NCBI RefSeq assembly: GCF_018614875.1
Contig: NZ_JAGGNW010000002.1
Coordinates: 1-64,000, forward strand
Source: Variovorax paradoxus
Lineage (GTDB): Bacteria; Pseudomonadota; Gammaproteobacteria; Burkholderiales; Burkholderiaceae_C
Length of the DNA stretch: 64,000 nucleotides
Direction: 5' to 3'
Of this stretch, positions 7,510-16,242 are shown in pieces. The first letter of the stretch is position 1. Every line of letters starts with the position of its first letter. The translations under genes and the position numbers were made by a program. Below the pieces are notes generated by a model. It was not told the origin of the DNA, searched no databases, and saw only the letters and a list, made by a program, of their open reading frames with translations.

Positions 7510-8304
7510 TCAGATCAGGTTGCGCATGGCTTGCGCGGTCTCGCGCAGCACCGGCAGCACGCGCGCCACCGCGTCCTCGGAGCTTTCGTGGCCCATCGGC
7601 ATGGTGATGTTGAGCGCGCCCACCAGCGTGCCGTGCCGGTCGCGCAGCGGCACCGCAATGCCGCGCGAATTGAGGTCGAGCTGCTGCTCCGACAGCGCCC
7701 AGCCCTGTGCGCGGATACGCGCCAGCTCGAGCTTCATGCGTTCCATGCTTGCGATGGTGTACGAGGTGAACACCTGCAGTTGCCGCATGGCCAGCCATTC
7801 GGACAACTCGGCTTCGCCGCGCAGCGCGAGCATCAACATGCCGGCGGCCGTGACCTGCGCCGGCACGCGCGCGCCCAGCACGTAGCCCGTGCTCATGCTT
7901 CGGTTGGGCCCGTTGCGGGCGATGTAGACCACTTCGTCGCCGTCCATCACGCTCAGGTACGCGATCTCGTGCGTGCCGGCCGCCACGCGCTGCAGGAAGG
8001 GTTGCACGATGCGCGGCAGCCGCGCCGAGTCGAGATACGACTGGCCCAGCCGCAGGACGCGCGGCGTGAGCCAGAACAGCTTGCCGTCGCTCGCCACGTA
8101 GCCCATGTGCTGCAGCGTCAGCAGGTAGCGCCGAGCCGCCGTCCGCGTCATGCCGGTGCGCTCGCCGGCCTGGCTGGCGGTGAGGCGCGGATGGGCGTCG
8201 TCGAAGGCCTCGATGATGTTCACGCCGCGTTCCAGTCCGGCGATCCAGTCGCGCTTGTCGAGGCCAGCCGGCGCGGGAGAAAGATCGGTGAGGTCGGTGC
8301 TCAT
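7510..8304 (-). CDS. IclR-family transcriptional regulator (PcaR/PcaU-like)
   Basis: This is a 264-residue IclR-type regulator. The N-terminal winged helix (about 20-85) contains LERGVNIIEAF, LTASQAGERTGMTRTAARRY and YLLTLQHMGYV. The effector-binding domain (about 95-260) contains VMDGDEVVYIAR and the C-terminal GALNITMP. IclR proteins of this branch (PcaR, PcaU, PobR) respond to aromatic acids such as protocatechuate and 3-oxoadipate. The gene diverges from the shikimate/protocatechuate cluster that begins at 8506, the normal arrangement for its activator. Candidate operators are listed at 8347-8386 and 17069-17083. The effector is inferred to be a pathway intermediate. Confidence 0.87.
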   Translation of the reverse strand: MSTDLTDLSPAPAGLDKRDWIAGLERGVNIIEAFDDAHPRLTASQAGERTGMTRTAARRYLLTLQHMGYVASDGKLFWLTPRVLRLGQSYLDSARLPRIVQPFLQRVAAGTHEIAYLSVMDGDEVVYIARNGPNRSMSTGYVLGARVPAQVTAAGMLMLALRGEAELSEWLAMRQLQVFTSYTIASMERMKLELARIRAQGWALSEQQLDLNSRGIAVPLRDRHGTLVGALNITMPMGHESSEDAVARVLPVLRETAQAMRNLI

Positions 8305-8346
8305 GGCCCCGGAGTGTGCCGTGCGGGGGACGAGGTCACGGTCGAC

Positions 8347-8386
8347 TTCGATAAGGATAAACCCTGTTTTTGTACGATAAGCGAAC
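8347..8386 (+). promoter_or_regulatory. Candidate IclR/PcaR-type operator in the divergent promoter
   Basis: The 202-bp gap between the IclR gene and the cluster contains GTACGATAAGCGAAC at 8372-8386 and a half-site TTCGATAA at 8347-8354. The first resembles the 15-bp PcaR box (GTTCGATAATCGCAC, as I recall it) at 12 of 15 positions. Binding is inferred from similarity and location only. Confidence 0.4.
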
Positions 8387-8505
8387 GTATCGGCACGATT
8401 GTCGAGCGGATTGAGGCTAGCCCGAGGGTGAATTGCTCGGCGAGGTGGATAAAGTCCGCGTTGGCAATGGCCCTGGAGCGATTGCCGCACAAAAGAGGCA
8501 AGAAC

Positions 8506-9429
8506 ATGACCACCGCCATCACCGGCAGCACCCTGGCGTACCTGATCCCCGGCGACCCCGTGCGCAACGTGCGCCTGCCGAGGTTGTTCAACGCCGTGTT
8601 CGATCGTTTCGGCATCGACGCGGTGCTGCTGCCCATGCAGGTGCCGTTGCGGGATTTCGCGGTGTTCTTCAAGTCGGCCTTCTTGGCGCGCAATGTGCGC
8701 GGCATGGTGATCGCGCCGCCGCACAAGCCGCTGGTGGTCGACCTGCTCGACGGCTGCGGCCTGTTCGGCCGCGTGGCGGGCTCGGTCAACGTGGTGCGCC
8801 GCATCGAGAACGACGAGCTGGAGGGCGACCTGTTCGACGGCGAAGGCCTGCTGGGCGCGCTGGACCACTTCAACATTCCGTTCCGCGGCAAGCGGGTGCT
8901 GATCCTGGGCGCCGGCGTGAGCGCCGCGGCCATCGGCGTTGCGCTGGCCGAAGGCGGCACGGTCGACGGCGCCGAGCACATCGCGTTCTACGACACCTCG
9001 GCCGGCAGGGCCGCCGGCGTCGCGGCCAAGCTCGACGCGTTCTTCGATGCCAACGTGGCGGCCGTCGACAGCAACGCGCCCGAAGGCTACGACCTGGTGA
9101 TCAACGCCACGCCGCAGGGCCTGGACGAGACCGACGCGCTGCCTGTGGACGTCGCCCGCATGGACCGCCACGCCGCGCTGTTCGACATCCTGCTGCGCAA
9201 CCAGCCGACGCCGCTGGTGCGCGCGGCGCGCGCGCGGGGCCTCAACGCGCAGGCCGGTTTCGAGATGCTGATCCAGCAGATGCCGCACTACCTCGGGTAC
9301 TTCGGCCATGCCGATGCGGCGCAGGGCGTGCGCGACGACGCCGACTTCCTGCGCGAGATCGTCTATCCGCCGGCCATGCACGCCGAGATCCGCCGGCCCC
9401 TGCGCTACCGGTCGCCGAGCGTGGCGTGA
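8506..9429 (+). CDS. Shikimate/quinate dehydrogenase family protein (AroE-like), first copy
   Basis: This 307-residue AroE-fold protein is longer than biosynthetic AroE (about 272). It keeps the key residues: the catalytic Lys in MVIAPPHKP, the Asp in LFDGEG, a nucleotide-binding glycine loop LGAGVSAAAIGVAL and INATPQG. The residues around them differ from canonical AroE (IPHK, TDG, GAGGA), so a catabolic or altered substrate role is likely, for example oxidation of quinate or shikimate to dehydro forms. The C-terminus has an extra stretch of about 35 residues. The start is preceded by AGAGGC. It is the first gene of the plus-strand cluster, 74 bp before dctQ, and a second AroE-like gene follows the TRAP genes. 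Confidence 0.82.
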   Translation: MTTAITGSTLAYLIPGDPVRNVRLPRLFNAVFDRFGIDAVLLPMQVPLRDFAVFFKSAFLARNVRGMVIAPPHKPLVVDLLDGCGLFGRVAGSVNVVRRIENDELEGDLFDGEGLLGALDHFNIPFRGKRVLILGAGVSAAAIGVALAEGGTVDGAEHIAFYDTSAGRAAGVAAKLDAFFDANVAAVDSNAPEGYDLVINATPQGLDETDALPVDVARMDRHAALFDILLRNQPTPLVRAARARGLNAQAGFEMLIQQMPHYLGYFGHADAAQGVRDDADFLREIVYPPAMHAEIRRPLRYRSPSVA

Positions 9430-9502
9430 CCGGGGCAGTGCAGCGCCGGGCCGGGCTGGCGAGCCCGATCGACATCAGAACTTATTTCAAGGAGGAGACG
9501 CA

Positions 9503-10063
9503 ATGACAAGGATATTCGACGGCTACTGCAAGGTGCTCGATGCGCTGATCGCGCTCGCGCTCGCCATCATGGTGGTGCTGGTGTTCGGCAACGTGGTGCT
9601 TCGCTACGCCTTCAATTCGGGGATCACCGTGTCGGAGGAAGTGTCGCGCTGGCTCTTCGTCTGGGTCACGTTCCTGGGGGCCGTGGTCGCGGTCAAGGAG
9701 CGCGGGCATCTGGGCACCGACTTCCTGGTGGCGCGCCTGCCGGTGTTGGGCAAGAAGATCTGCCTTGTCGTGGGGCATCTGCTCATGCTGTATGCGACCT
9801 GGCTGCTGTTCAGCGGCAGCCTGGCGCAGGCAAGGATCAACTGGGACGTGGAGGCGCCGGTCACCGGCGCGTCGACCGCGATCTTCTACGCCTCGGGCAT
9901 CGTGTTCGCAGCCTCGGCGGCGGTGTTCCTGCTGAGCGACCTGGTGCGCGCGCTCACCGGGCGGCTGAGCGACGAAGAACTCGTGATGGTGCAGGAGTCG
10001 GAAGACCTTGCACAGCTCGGGCGCGACGACGCGGCCGAACGCAGCACCCACCACAAGCGCTGA
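9503..10063 (+). CDS. TRAP transporter small permease (DctQ)
   Basis: This is a 186-residue inner-membrane protein with four predicted membrane segments at about residues 12-32, 48-66, 88-108 and 128-150. It carries the DctQ-typical stretch SEEVSRWLFVWVTFLGA between the first two. The C-terminal 35 residues are a soluble acidic tail. A strong Shine-Dalgarno (AAGGAGGAG) precedes the ATG at 9503. It works with the large permease and binding protein encoded directly downstream in sodium-dependent uptake of an organic acid. The context suggests quinate, shikimate or a related hydroxy acid. Confidence 0.9.
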   Translation: MTRIFDGYCKVLDALIALALAIMVVLVFGNVVLRYAFNSGITVSEEVSRWLFVWVTFLGAVVAVKERGHLGTDFLVARLPVLGKKICLVVGHLLMLYATWLLFSGSLAQARINWDVEAPVTGASTAIFYASGIVFAASAAVFLLSDLVRALTGRLSDEELVMVQESEDLAQLGRDDAAERSTHHKR

Positions 10064-10078
10064 GAGCCGGAGCCCCCC

Positions 10079-11359
10079 ATGACCGTATTCATCTTCCTCG
10101 GCTCGCTGCTCGCCGCCATGGCGCTGGGCATCCCGATTGCCTATTCGCTGCTGCTTTCGGGCGTGGCGCTGATGTACCACCTCGACCTGTTCGACGCGCA
10201 GATCCTGGCGCAGAACGTGGTGAATGGCGCCGACAGCTTCCCGCTGCTTGCCGTTCCCTTCTTCATGCTGGCCGGCGAGATCATGAACGTCGGCGGCCTC
10301 TCCAAGCGCATCGTCAATCTGGCGCTGACGCTGGTCGGCCACCGCCGTGGCGGCCTCGGATTCGTGGCCATCCTGGCCGCCTGCCTGCTGGCCGCGCTGT
10401 CGGGCTCGGCGGTGGCGGACACTGCCGCGCTCGCGGCACTGCTGCTGCCGATGATGGTGCGTGCGGGCCACGACAAGGCGCGCGCCGCAGGCCTCATCGC
10501 ATCGGCCGGCATCATCGCGCCGGTCATTCCGCCGTCGATCGGCTTCGTGATCTTCGGCGTTGCCGCCAACGTGTCGATCAGCAAGCTGTTCCTCGCGGGC
10601 ATCGTGCCCGGCCTCATGCTGGGGGCGGGCATCGCCGTGGCGTGGTGGTGGGTCGCCAAGCGCGAAAACATCCAGCCGCCGCCCAAGGCCACGGGCGCCG
10701 AGCGCGCGAAGGCATTCAAGGAATCGCTGTGGGCGTTGTTCCTTCCGGTGATCGTGCTGGTGGGCCTGAAGATGGGCGTGTTTACGCCCACCGAGGCGGC
10801 CGTCGTCGCGGCGGTCTACGCGCTGTTCGTCGCGATGGTGGTCTACCGCGAGATGAACTTCGCGCAGCTCTACCAGGTCTTCGTGAGCGCGGCCAAGACC
10901 ACGTCCGTGATCATGTTCCTGGTGGCGGCGGCCATGGTCTCCGCCTGGCTCATCACGGTGGCCGACCTGCCGAGCAAGCTCGTCAGCCTGCTGGAGCCCT
11001 TCATGGGCAACCAGACCTTGCTGCTGATCGCGATCATGGTGCTGGTGATGGCGGTCGGCACGGCCATGGACATGACACCGACCATCCTGATTCTCACGCC
11101 GGTCCTGATGCCGGTGGTCAAGGCCGCGGGCATCGACCCGGTCTACTTCGGCGTGCTGTTCATCATCAACAACGCCATCGGGCTGATCACGCCGCCAGTG
11201 GGCACCGTGCTCAACGTGGTGGCGGGCGTTGGCAAGATGAAGATGGACGAGGTGACGCGCGGCGTGCTGCCGTTCATGACGGCGCAATTCATCGTCATGT
11301 TCCTGCTCGTGTTCTTCCCCTCGCTCGTGCTGGTGCCCATGCGCTGGTTCTCCGGCTGA
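10079..11359 (+). CDS. TRAP transporter large permease (DctM)
   Basis: This 426-residue polytopic protein has about 12 membrane segments and the DctM hallmarks: FFMLAGEIMNVGGLSKRIV near residue 65, AALSGSAVADTAAL, GIIAPVIPPSIGFVIFGV and FTPTEAAVVAAVYAL. The normal family length is 425-430. It follows dctQ by 15 bp and is followed 55 bp later by dctP, so it belongs to one QMP operon. It provides the ion-coupled translocation channel. The substrate is not readable from sequence; it is inferred from the surrounding shikimate/protocatechuate enzymes. Confidence 0.93.
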   Translation: MTVFIFLGSLLAAMALGIPIAYSLLLSGVALMYHLDLFDAQILAQNVVNGADSFPLLAVPFFMLAGEIMNVGGLSKRIVNLALTLVGHRRGGLGFVAILAACLLAALSGSAVADTAALAALLLPMMVRAGHDKARAAGLIASAGIIAPVIPPSIGFVIFGVAANVSISKLFLAGIVPGLMLGAGIAVAWWWVAKRENIQPPPKATGAERAKAFKESLWALFLPVIVLVGLKMGVFTPTEAAVVAAVYALFVAMVVYREMNFAQLYQVFVSAAKTTSVIMFLVAAAMVSAWLITVADLPSKLVSLLEPFMGNQTLLLIAIMVLVMAVGTAMDMTPTILILTPVLMPVVKAAGIDPVYFGVLFIINNAIGLITPPVGTVLNVVAGVGKMKMDEVTRGVLPFMTAQFIVMFLLVFFPSLVLVPMRWFSG

Positions 11360-11414
11360 CGCCGCCGCGTTTCGCGTTCCCTGTTTTCGACTCAACCCCC
11401 CAAGGAGACAATCC

Positions 11415-12425
11415 ATGAAGAAGACCCTCACCCGCGCCCTTTGCCTCGGCGTCGCGCTGCTGCTGCCCGTGGCTGCTGCCGTCGCGCAAGACATCAAGGA
11501 GCGTTCGATCAAGTTCGCGTTCCAGAACCAGGGCGATCATCCGCAGGCCCTGGGCGCGAAGAAGTTCGGCGAACTCGTCGCGCAGAAGTCGGGCAACAAG
11601 ATGCAGGTCAAGCTGTTCCCGGGTGGCACGCTCGGCGGCGACGTGCAGACCATCTCGGCCATCCAGGGCGGAACCATCGAGATGACCGTGCTCAATGCCG
11701 GCATCCTCTCCAACCAGGTCAAGGCCTTCGCGGTCTTCGATTTCCCGTTCCTGTTCGCCAACCCGCAGGAAGCCGACGCGGTGACCGACGGGCCTTTCGG
11801 CAAGAAGCTGTTCTCGGAACTCGCGGCCAAGAATCTCATCGGCCTCGGCTACTGGGACCTGGGCTTTCGCAACGTGACCAACAGCAAGCGCCCGATCAAC
11901 AAGGTGGAAGACCTGGCCGGGCTGAAGATCCGCGTGATCCAGTCGCCGATTTACATCGACCTGTTCAATGCGCTCGGCGCCAATGCCACGCCCATGCCTT
12001 TCCCCGAGCTCTATCCGGCGCTCGAGCAGAAGGCGGTCGACGGCCAGGAGAATCCGAACACGGTCATCCGCACGTCGAAGTTCGCCGAAGTGCAGAAGCA
12101 CCTTGCGCTGACGCAGCACGTCTACAACCCGCAGGCGCTGATCGTCGGCAAGAAGCTCTGGGATTCGCTCAGCGATACCGAAAAGAAAATCATGACCGAA
12201 GCGGCCGACGAAGCCACCAGGTTCGAGCGTGAAACATCGCGCGGACAGGCTCAAGCCGCACTGGCGGACCTCAAGAAGGCCGGCATGCAGGTGACCGAAT
12301 TCAGCCCCGCCGAGATGCAGCGCCTGCGCGACAAGGTCAAGCCGGTGGTGGACAAGCACAGCGCCCTGGTGGGCGAGGCCGTGGTGAAGGACCTGTACGC
12401 CGAGATCGCAAAGGTGCGCAAGTAA
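11415..12425 (+). CDS. TRAP transporter substrate-binding protein (DctP)
   Basis: This is a 336-residue periplasmic receptor with a Sec signal peptide (1-25, ending AAAVAQ). The DctP fold is recognised from KLFPGGTLGGDVQTI, the arginine-containing ligand motif LAGLKIRVIQSP that binds the substrate carboxylate, and AVDGQENPNTVI. It is preceded by AAGGAGA. It delivers the substrate to the permeases encoded at 9503-11359. Its position between two AroE-like genes suggests an alicyclic hydroxy acid such as quinate or shikimate as ligand. Confidence 0.92.
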   Translation: MKKTLTRALCLGVALLLPVAAAVAQDIKERSIKFAFQNQGDHPQALGAKKFGELVAQKSGNKMQVKLFPGGTLGGDVQTISAIQGGTIEMTVLNAGILSNQVKAFAVFDFPFLFANPQEADAVTDGPFGKKLFSELAAKNLIGLGYWDLGFRNVTNSKRPINKVEDLAGLKIRVIQSPIYIDLFNALGANATPMPFPELYPALEQKAVDGQENPNTVIRTSKFAEVQKHLALTQHVYNPQALIVGKKLWDSLSDTEKKIMTEAADEATRFERETSRGQAQAALADLKKAGMQVTEFSPAEMQRLRDKVKPVVDKHSALVGEAVVKDLYAEIAKVRK

Positions 12426-12454
12426 GTCAATCCAGAAAAGGCAAGCGAAGAACC

Positions 12455-13288
12455 ATGATCACCGGCAAGACCACCCTCGTTGCGCACCTGGGCTTTCCCA
12501 CCGAAAGCTTCAAGGCGCCGATGATTTACAACCCCTGGTTCGAGAAGCAGGGCATCGATGCGGTCGTGGTGCCGATGGGCGTGAAGCCCGAGGACTATCC
12601 GGCGGCCTTCGCCGCGCTGTTCCGGCTCACCAACATCCGCGGCGCGCTGGTGACCATGCCGCACAAGATCACGACCATGGGCCTGGTCGACGAGGTGACG
12701 CCGACCGCAAGGATCGCCGGCGCCTGCAACGCCGTTCTCAAGCGCGCCGACGGCACGCTGGTGGGCGACCAGTTCGACGGCGCCGGCTTTGTGCGCGGCG
12801 TGCTGCGCAAGGGCTGCGTGCTCGAGGGCGCGCGCGTGCTGGTCTCCGGAAGCGGCGGCGTCGGCTCGGCGATTGCGGCCTCGCTGGCGGCGGCCGGCGT
12901 TGCGCAGATTGCGCTCTTCGATGCCTACCCGGCCTCGGCCGATGCGCTCGCCGGACGCCTGCGCACGCACTACCCGGCGCTGGCCGTGTCCACGGGCTCG
13001 AACGACCCGGCCGGCTTCGACCTGATCGTCAATGCCACGCCACTGGGCATGAAGGAAGACGATCCGCTGCCCTTCGAAGTGGACCGCATCGCACCGTCGA
13101 CCTTCGTCGGCGAGGTGGTCATGAAGTCGGAATACACACCGCTGCTGCGCGCCGCACTGGACAAGGGCTGCGCCGTGCAGGTCGGCACCGACATGCTGTT
13201 CGAGATGATTCCCGCGTACCTCGAATTCTTCGGCTTCGGCACCGCCACGGCGGATGCGCTGCGCGCCGAGGCGAAAATCAGCTACTGA
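12455..13288 (+). CDS. Shikimate dehydrogenase family protein (AroE-like), second copy
   Basis: This 277-residue protein is close to the usual AroE length. The substrate-binding Lys lies in LVTMPHKITT and the Asp in GDQFDGAGF. The nucleotide loop is SGSGGVGSAIAASLA, followed by IVNATPLGMKEDDPLP. The motifs are nearer to canonical AroE than those of the paralogue at 8506. It probably interconverts shikimate or quinate with the 3-dehydro compounds using NAD(P). Its place after the TRAP operon and before pcaB argues for a catabolic rather than biosynthetic job. Paralogues with differing cofactor or substrate preference are common in quinate-degrading bacteria. Confidence 0.85.
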   Translation: MITGKTTLVAHLGFPTESFKAPMIYNPWFEKQGIDAVVVPMGVKPEDYPAAFAALFRLTNIRGALVTMPHKITTMGLVDEVTPTARIAGACNAVLKRADGTLVGDQFDGAGFVRGVLRKGCVLEGARVLVSGSGGVGSAIAASLAAAGVAQIALFDAYPASADALAGRLRTHYPALAVSTGSNDPAGFDLIVNATPLGMKEDDPLPFEVDRIAPSTFVGEVVMKSEYTPLLRAALDKGCAVQVGTDMLFEMIPAYLEFFGFGTATADALRAEAKISY

Positions 13289-13385
13289 GGTGCAGCGCCT
13301 GCCGGGCCGCCACGCGGTGCGAGAGGCGGACGCGGTGTAATGCCGTTGCGCTCCCTCTTTTTTTTTGACGCAAGAGGCATTCACC

Positions 13386-14597
13386 ATGAGTATTTTTGAA
13401 GGCTTTCTTTCCACGTCCGAGACGCTCTCCGCCTTCAGCGACCACAATTTCGTCGACGCCATGCTGCGCTTCGAGGCGGCATTGACCCGCGCCCAGGCCG
13501 CGCTCGGGCTGGTGCCGGAATCGGCCGCGCCTTCGATCGTCGGCAGCTGCCAGGTCGAGCTGTTCGACGTGGCAAAGATCGTGCGCGACAGCGGCCGCGC
13601 CGGCAGCGTTGCAATTCCGCTGATCAAGGCCCTGAAGGAGGCCGTGGGCCTGTTCAATCCCGGGGCCGTGCCCTTCGTGCATTTCGGCAGCACCAGCCAG
13701 GACGTGATCGACACCGCGATGGCGCTGGTCACGCGCGAAGGCATTGCGCTGATCGAGGCCGATGTCGACCGTGCCATCGAGGCGCTGCTGCAGCACGCCA
13801 CGCAGCATGCGGCCACGCCGATTCTTGCGCGCACGCTGATGCAGCCGGCGTCGGTCACGAGCTTCGGCCTCAAGTGCGCCGGCTGGGCCGCGCCGCTGGT
13901 GCGCAGCCGCGGCCGGCTGCGGGAGGCTGCGCGGCATGCCCTGAACGTGCAGCTCGGCGGGGCCGTCGGCACGCTCGCGCAGATGAAGGGGCAGGGCCCG
14001 GCCGTCGTGCAGCGCGTGGCGGACGAGCTCGGCCTCGGCAATGCCGGTGCCACCTGGCACACGCAGCGCGACGAATGGGTCGCGCTCGGCTGCGAGCTGG
14101 GGCTGCTCACGGGCAGCCTGGGCAAGATCGCGCGTGACATTTCGCTCATGGGCCAGTACGAGGTCGGCGAGGTGGCCGAACCCACCGAGCCGGGCCGCGG
14201 CGGCTCCTCGGCGATGCCGCACAAGCGCAATCCCGTGGCCGCGATGGTTGCGCTGGCCGCGGCCCAGCGTGCGCCCCAGCGCGTGGCCGCGCTGCTGGCC
14301 GCGATGCCGCAGGAACACGAGCGCGCGCTCGGCGGCTGGCAGGCCGAGCTGGCCGAATGGCCGCAGCTGCTGATGTCCGCACACGGCAGCGCGCGTGCGC
14401 TGGCCGGTGCGCTGCCCGGCCTGCAGATCGACGCGGCGCGCATGCGTGCCAACATCGACACCCTGCGCTCCGAGTTGCCGCGCGAGGCCGCTGACGAATG
14501 GTTCGACCCCGCCCTGGCCGGGCCCGCCGGCGAAACCGCGTTACGGCAAGTGGCGGCCCTGCGCGCCCAACTGACCGCGAAGGACACATCCCGATGA
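13386..14597 (+). CDS. pcaB: 3-carboxy-cis,cis-muconate cycloisomerase
   Basis: This is a 403-residue member of the fumarase/aspartase superfamily. It lactonises 3-carboxy-cis,cis-muconate to 4-carboxymuconolactone in the beta-ketoadipate pathway. It has the superfamily signature GGSSAMPHKRNPVAAM near residues 277-292, HFGSTSQDVIDTAMAL in the first third and TWHTQRDEWVALG in the middle, features of bacterial PcaB. It is somewhat shorter than some PcaB proteins (about 450). The stop overlaps the pcaC start by 4 bp, so the two are coupled. A tract of nine T residues precedes the gene at about 13358-13366. Confidence 0.92.
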   Translation: MSIFEGFLSTSETLSAFSDHNFVDAMLRFEAALTRAQAALGLVPESAAPSIVGSCQVELFDVAKIVRDSGRAGSVAIPLIKALKEAVGLFNPGAVPFVHFGSTSQDVIDTAMALVTREGIALIEADVDRAIEALLQHATQHAATPILARTLMQPASVTSFGLKCAGWAAPLVRSRGRLREAARHALNVQLGGAVGTLAQMKGQGPAVVQRVADELGLGNAGATWHTQRDEWVALGCELGLLTGSLGKIARDISLMGQYEVGEVAEPTEPGRGGSSAMPHKRNPVAAMVALAAAQRAPQRVAALLAAMPQEHERALGGWQAELAEWPQLLMSAHGSARALAGALPGLQIDAARMRANIDTLRSELPREAADEWFDPALAGPAGETALRQVAALRAQLTAKDTSR

Positions 14598-15025
14598 CCG
14601 ACGAAGCAAGCACCGCCCCCGCGAACAACGACTACGAAGCCGGGCTCGTCAACCGCCGCCGCGTGCTGGGCGATGCCTGGGTCGACAAGTCGCTGGCCAA
14701 CCGCAACGAGTTCAACGCCGAGTTCCAGGAGCTCATCACCCGCCACGCGTGGAACGACATCTGGGGCCGCCCCGCGCTGGGCGACAAGACGCGCCGCTAC
14801 ATGGTGCTGTCGATGATGCTGGGCATCCACGCCTACGAAGAATTCGCGATGCATGTACGCGCCGCACTCGACGGCCCGCCCGAGTCGCGCCTGACGCCGG
14901 AAGACATCAAGGAAGTCATCATGATGGCGGCCATCTACTGCGGCGTGCCGGTGGCGAACCATGCCTTCGGCATTGCGACCGGCATCCTGCGCGAGAAGGG
15001 CTTGCTGCCTGCGGCACCCCGGTGA
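14594..15025 (+). CDS. pcaC: 4-carboxymuconolactone decarboxylase
   Basis: This 143-residue protein of the carboxymuconolactone decarboxylase fold converts 4-carboxymuconolactone to 3-oxoadipate enol-lactone. The visible motifs are YEAGLVNRRRVLGD at the N-terminus, ITRHAWNDIWGRPALGDKTR, MLGIHAYEEFAMH and AIYCGVPVANHAF. It lacks the CxxC of AhpD-type relatives, as expected for PcaC. The ATGA overlap with pcaB and GTGA overlap with the following MFS gene show a tightly packed operon, pcaB-pcaC-MFS-pcaD. Confidence 0.94.
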   Translation: MTDEASTAPANNDYEAGLVNRRRVLGDAWVDKSLANRNEFNAEFQELITRHAWNDIWGRPALGDKTRRYMVLSMMLGIHAYEEFAMHVRAALDGPPESRLTPEDIKEVIMMAAIYCGVPVANHAFGIATGILREKGLLPAAPR

Positions 15026-16242
15026 GCGCGCCGGTCGCCCGGAAGGGCCGGTTCGACGTCACGTTCACCTTGATGCTGCCGCTGCTGCTGGCGGCGCAGC
15101 CTGTCGCCACCGACAGCTACCTGCCGGCACTGCCGGCCATTGCCAAGGAACTCGGTTCGGCCAGCACCAGCCTCACGCTGTTCGTGCTGGCCTTCGGCTT
15201 CGCGCAATTGCTGTGCGGGCCGCTGGCCGATCGCTTCGGCCGCCGGCCTGTGCTGTTGGCGGGGCTCGGCTGCTACGTGGTCGCGGCCCTCGGTGGCGCC
15301 TTCGCGGGCAGCGTCGCCGTGCTCGCGGGCTGGCGCGCGCTGCAGGGCTTTTCGATGGCCGCGATCCTCGTGTGTTCGCGCGCCGCGGTGCGCGATCTCT
15401 ACCCGGCGCACGAAGGCCCGCATGTGATGGCGCGCGGCCTCACGGGGCTGGGCATGGTCGGCCTGGTCGCGCCGCTGCTCGGCGCGTGGCTGGTGCAGGG
15501 CGCGGGCTGGCGCTGGGTGATGGTGGCGATGGCGGCCTACGCGCTGCTGCTGTTCGCTCTGTGCTGGCGCTCGTTCGGCGAAACACGCAAGCCGCTGGCC
15601 GAGGGCGAATCGTCGGCGCCGCGCGGCAGCACGCGCGCCGTGTTCGCGAGCCGTTCGTTCCGTGCATGGGCCTCGTTGGCCGCGGCGACCTACGGCGGCC
15701 TCTTCTGCTTCCTGCTGTTGTCGCCGATGGTCTACATCGGCTATCTGGGCTGGTCGCCCGCGATGTACGGCTGGATTCCGGCGGGCGGCTCGCTGGTCTA
15801 CATCTTCAGCACCACCCTGTGCCGGCGCCTGCTGCGCAGGCATGGGCCGGTGCGCACAGTGCAGCTGGGCGCCACGCTGAGCATCGCTGGCGCCATCATC
15901 CAGGCGCTGGGCTGCTGGCTGGCGCCGCACAGCGCCGTGCCGCTGCTCGCGGGCCATGCGGTCTTTTGTCTGGGCCACGGCATCCACCAGCCCTGCGGCC
16001 AGGCCGGTGCGGTGGGAGACCTGCCGCACCTGGCGGGCCGGGCCGTGTCGTGGTCGGGCTTCGGCATGATGATGGTGGCGTTCAGCGTCGGGCAAATTGC
16101 GGCACAGTTCGTCGACACCGGTTTTTCGAACGGCGCCTGGCCGATGGTCGTCCCGATGCTGCTCGCGGGCTGCGTGCTGCTGGCCATCGCGTTCCTCTGG
16201 CTGCCACGTCTCCAACATCCGATGAAAAAGGAATCACCATGA
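15022..16242 (+). CDS. MFS transporter, Bcr/CflA drug-resistance type
   Basis: This is a 406-residue 12-TM major facilitator. It starts at GTG 15022, overlapping the pcaC stop (GTGA). The N-terminal TM1 carries PVATDSYLPALPAIAKELG, typical of Bcr/CflA proteins, followed by the cytoplasmic loop motif LADRFGRRPVLLAG. Family members export drugs or small metabolites by proton antiport. Lying inside the pcaBC-pcaD operon, it may export or take up an aromatic or lactone intermediate rather than an antibiotic; that is inference from position. It overlaps pcaD by 4 bp. Confidence 0.85.
   Translation: MSAPVARKGRFDVTFTLMLPLLLAAQPVATDSYLPALPAIAKELGSASTSLTLFVLAFGFAQLLCGPLADRFGRRPVLLAGLGCYVVAALGGAFAGSVAVLAGWRALQGFSMAAILVCSRAAVRDLYPAHEGPHVMARGLTGLGMVGLVAPLLGAWLVQGAGWRWVMVAMAAYALLLFALCWRSFGETRKPLAEGESSAPRGSTRAVFASRSFRAWASLAAATYGGLFCFLLLSPMVYIGYLGWSPAMYGWIPAGGSLVYIFSTTLCRRLLRRHGPVRTVQLGATLSIAGAIIQALGCWLAPHSAVPLLAGHAVFCLGHGIHQPCGQAGAVGDLPHLAGRAVSWSGFGMMMVAFSVGQIAAQFVDTGFSNGAWPMVVPMLLAGCVLLAIAFLWLPRLQHPMKKESP

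Noticed and set aside
4249..9429. A 1726-codon open frame on the plus strand across the Bug, Tct and IclR genes
   Set aside because: It runs opposite to well-recognised genes, is full of Arg, Gln, His and Ala typical of antisense frames in high-GC DNA, and shows no domain until it enters the real AroE-like gene at 8506.
13358..13366. Run of nine T residues before pcaB, considered as a terminator
   Set aside because: No stable stem precedes it, and the genes on both sides run in the same direction as parts of one cluster.
12251..14962. A 903-codon minus-strand frame
   Set aside because: It is an antisense shadow of the AroE-like, pcaB and pcaC genes, with no recognisable motif.
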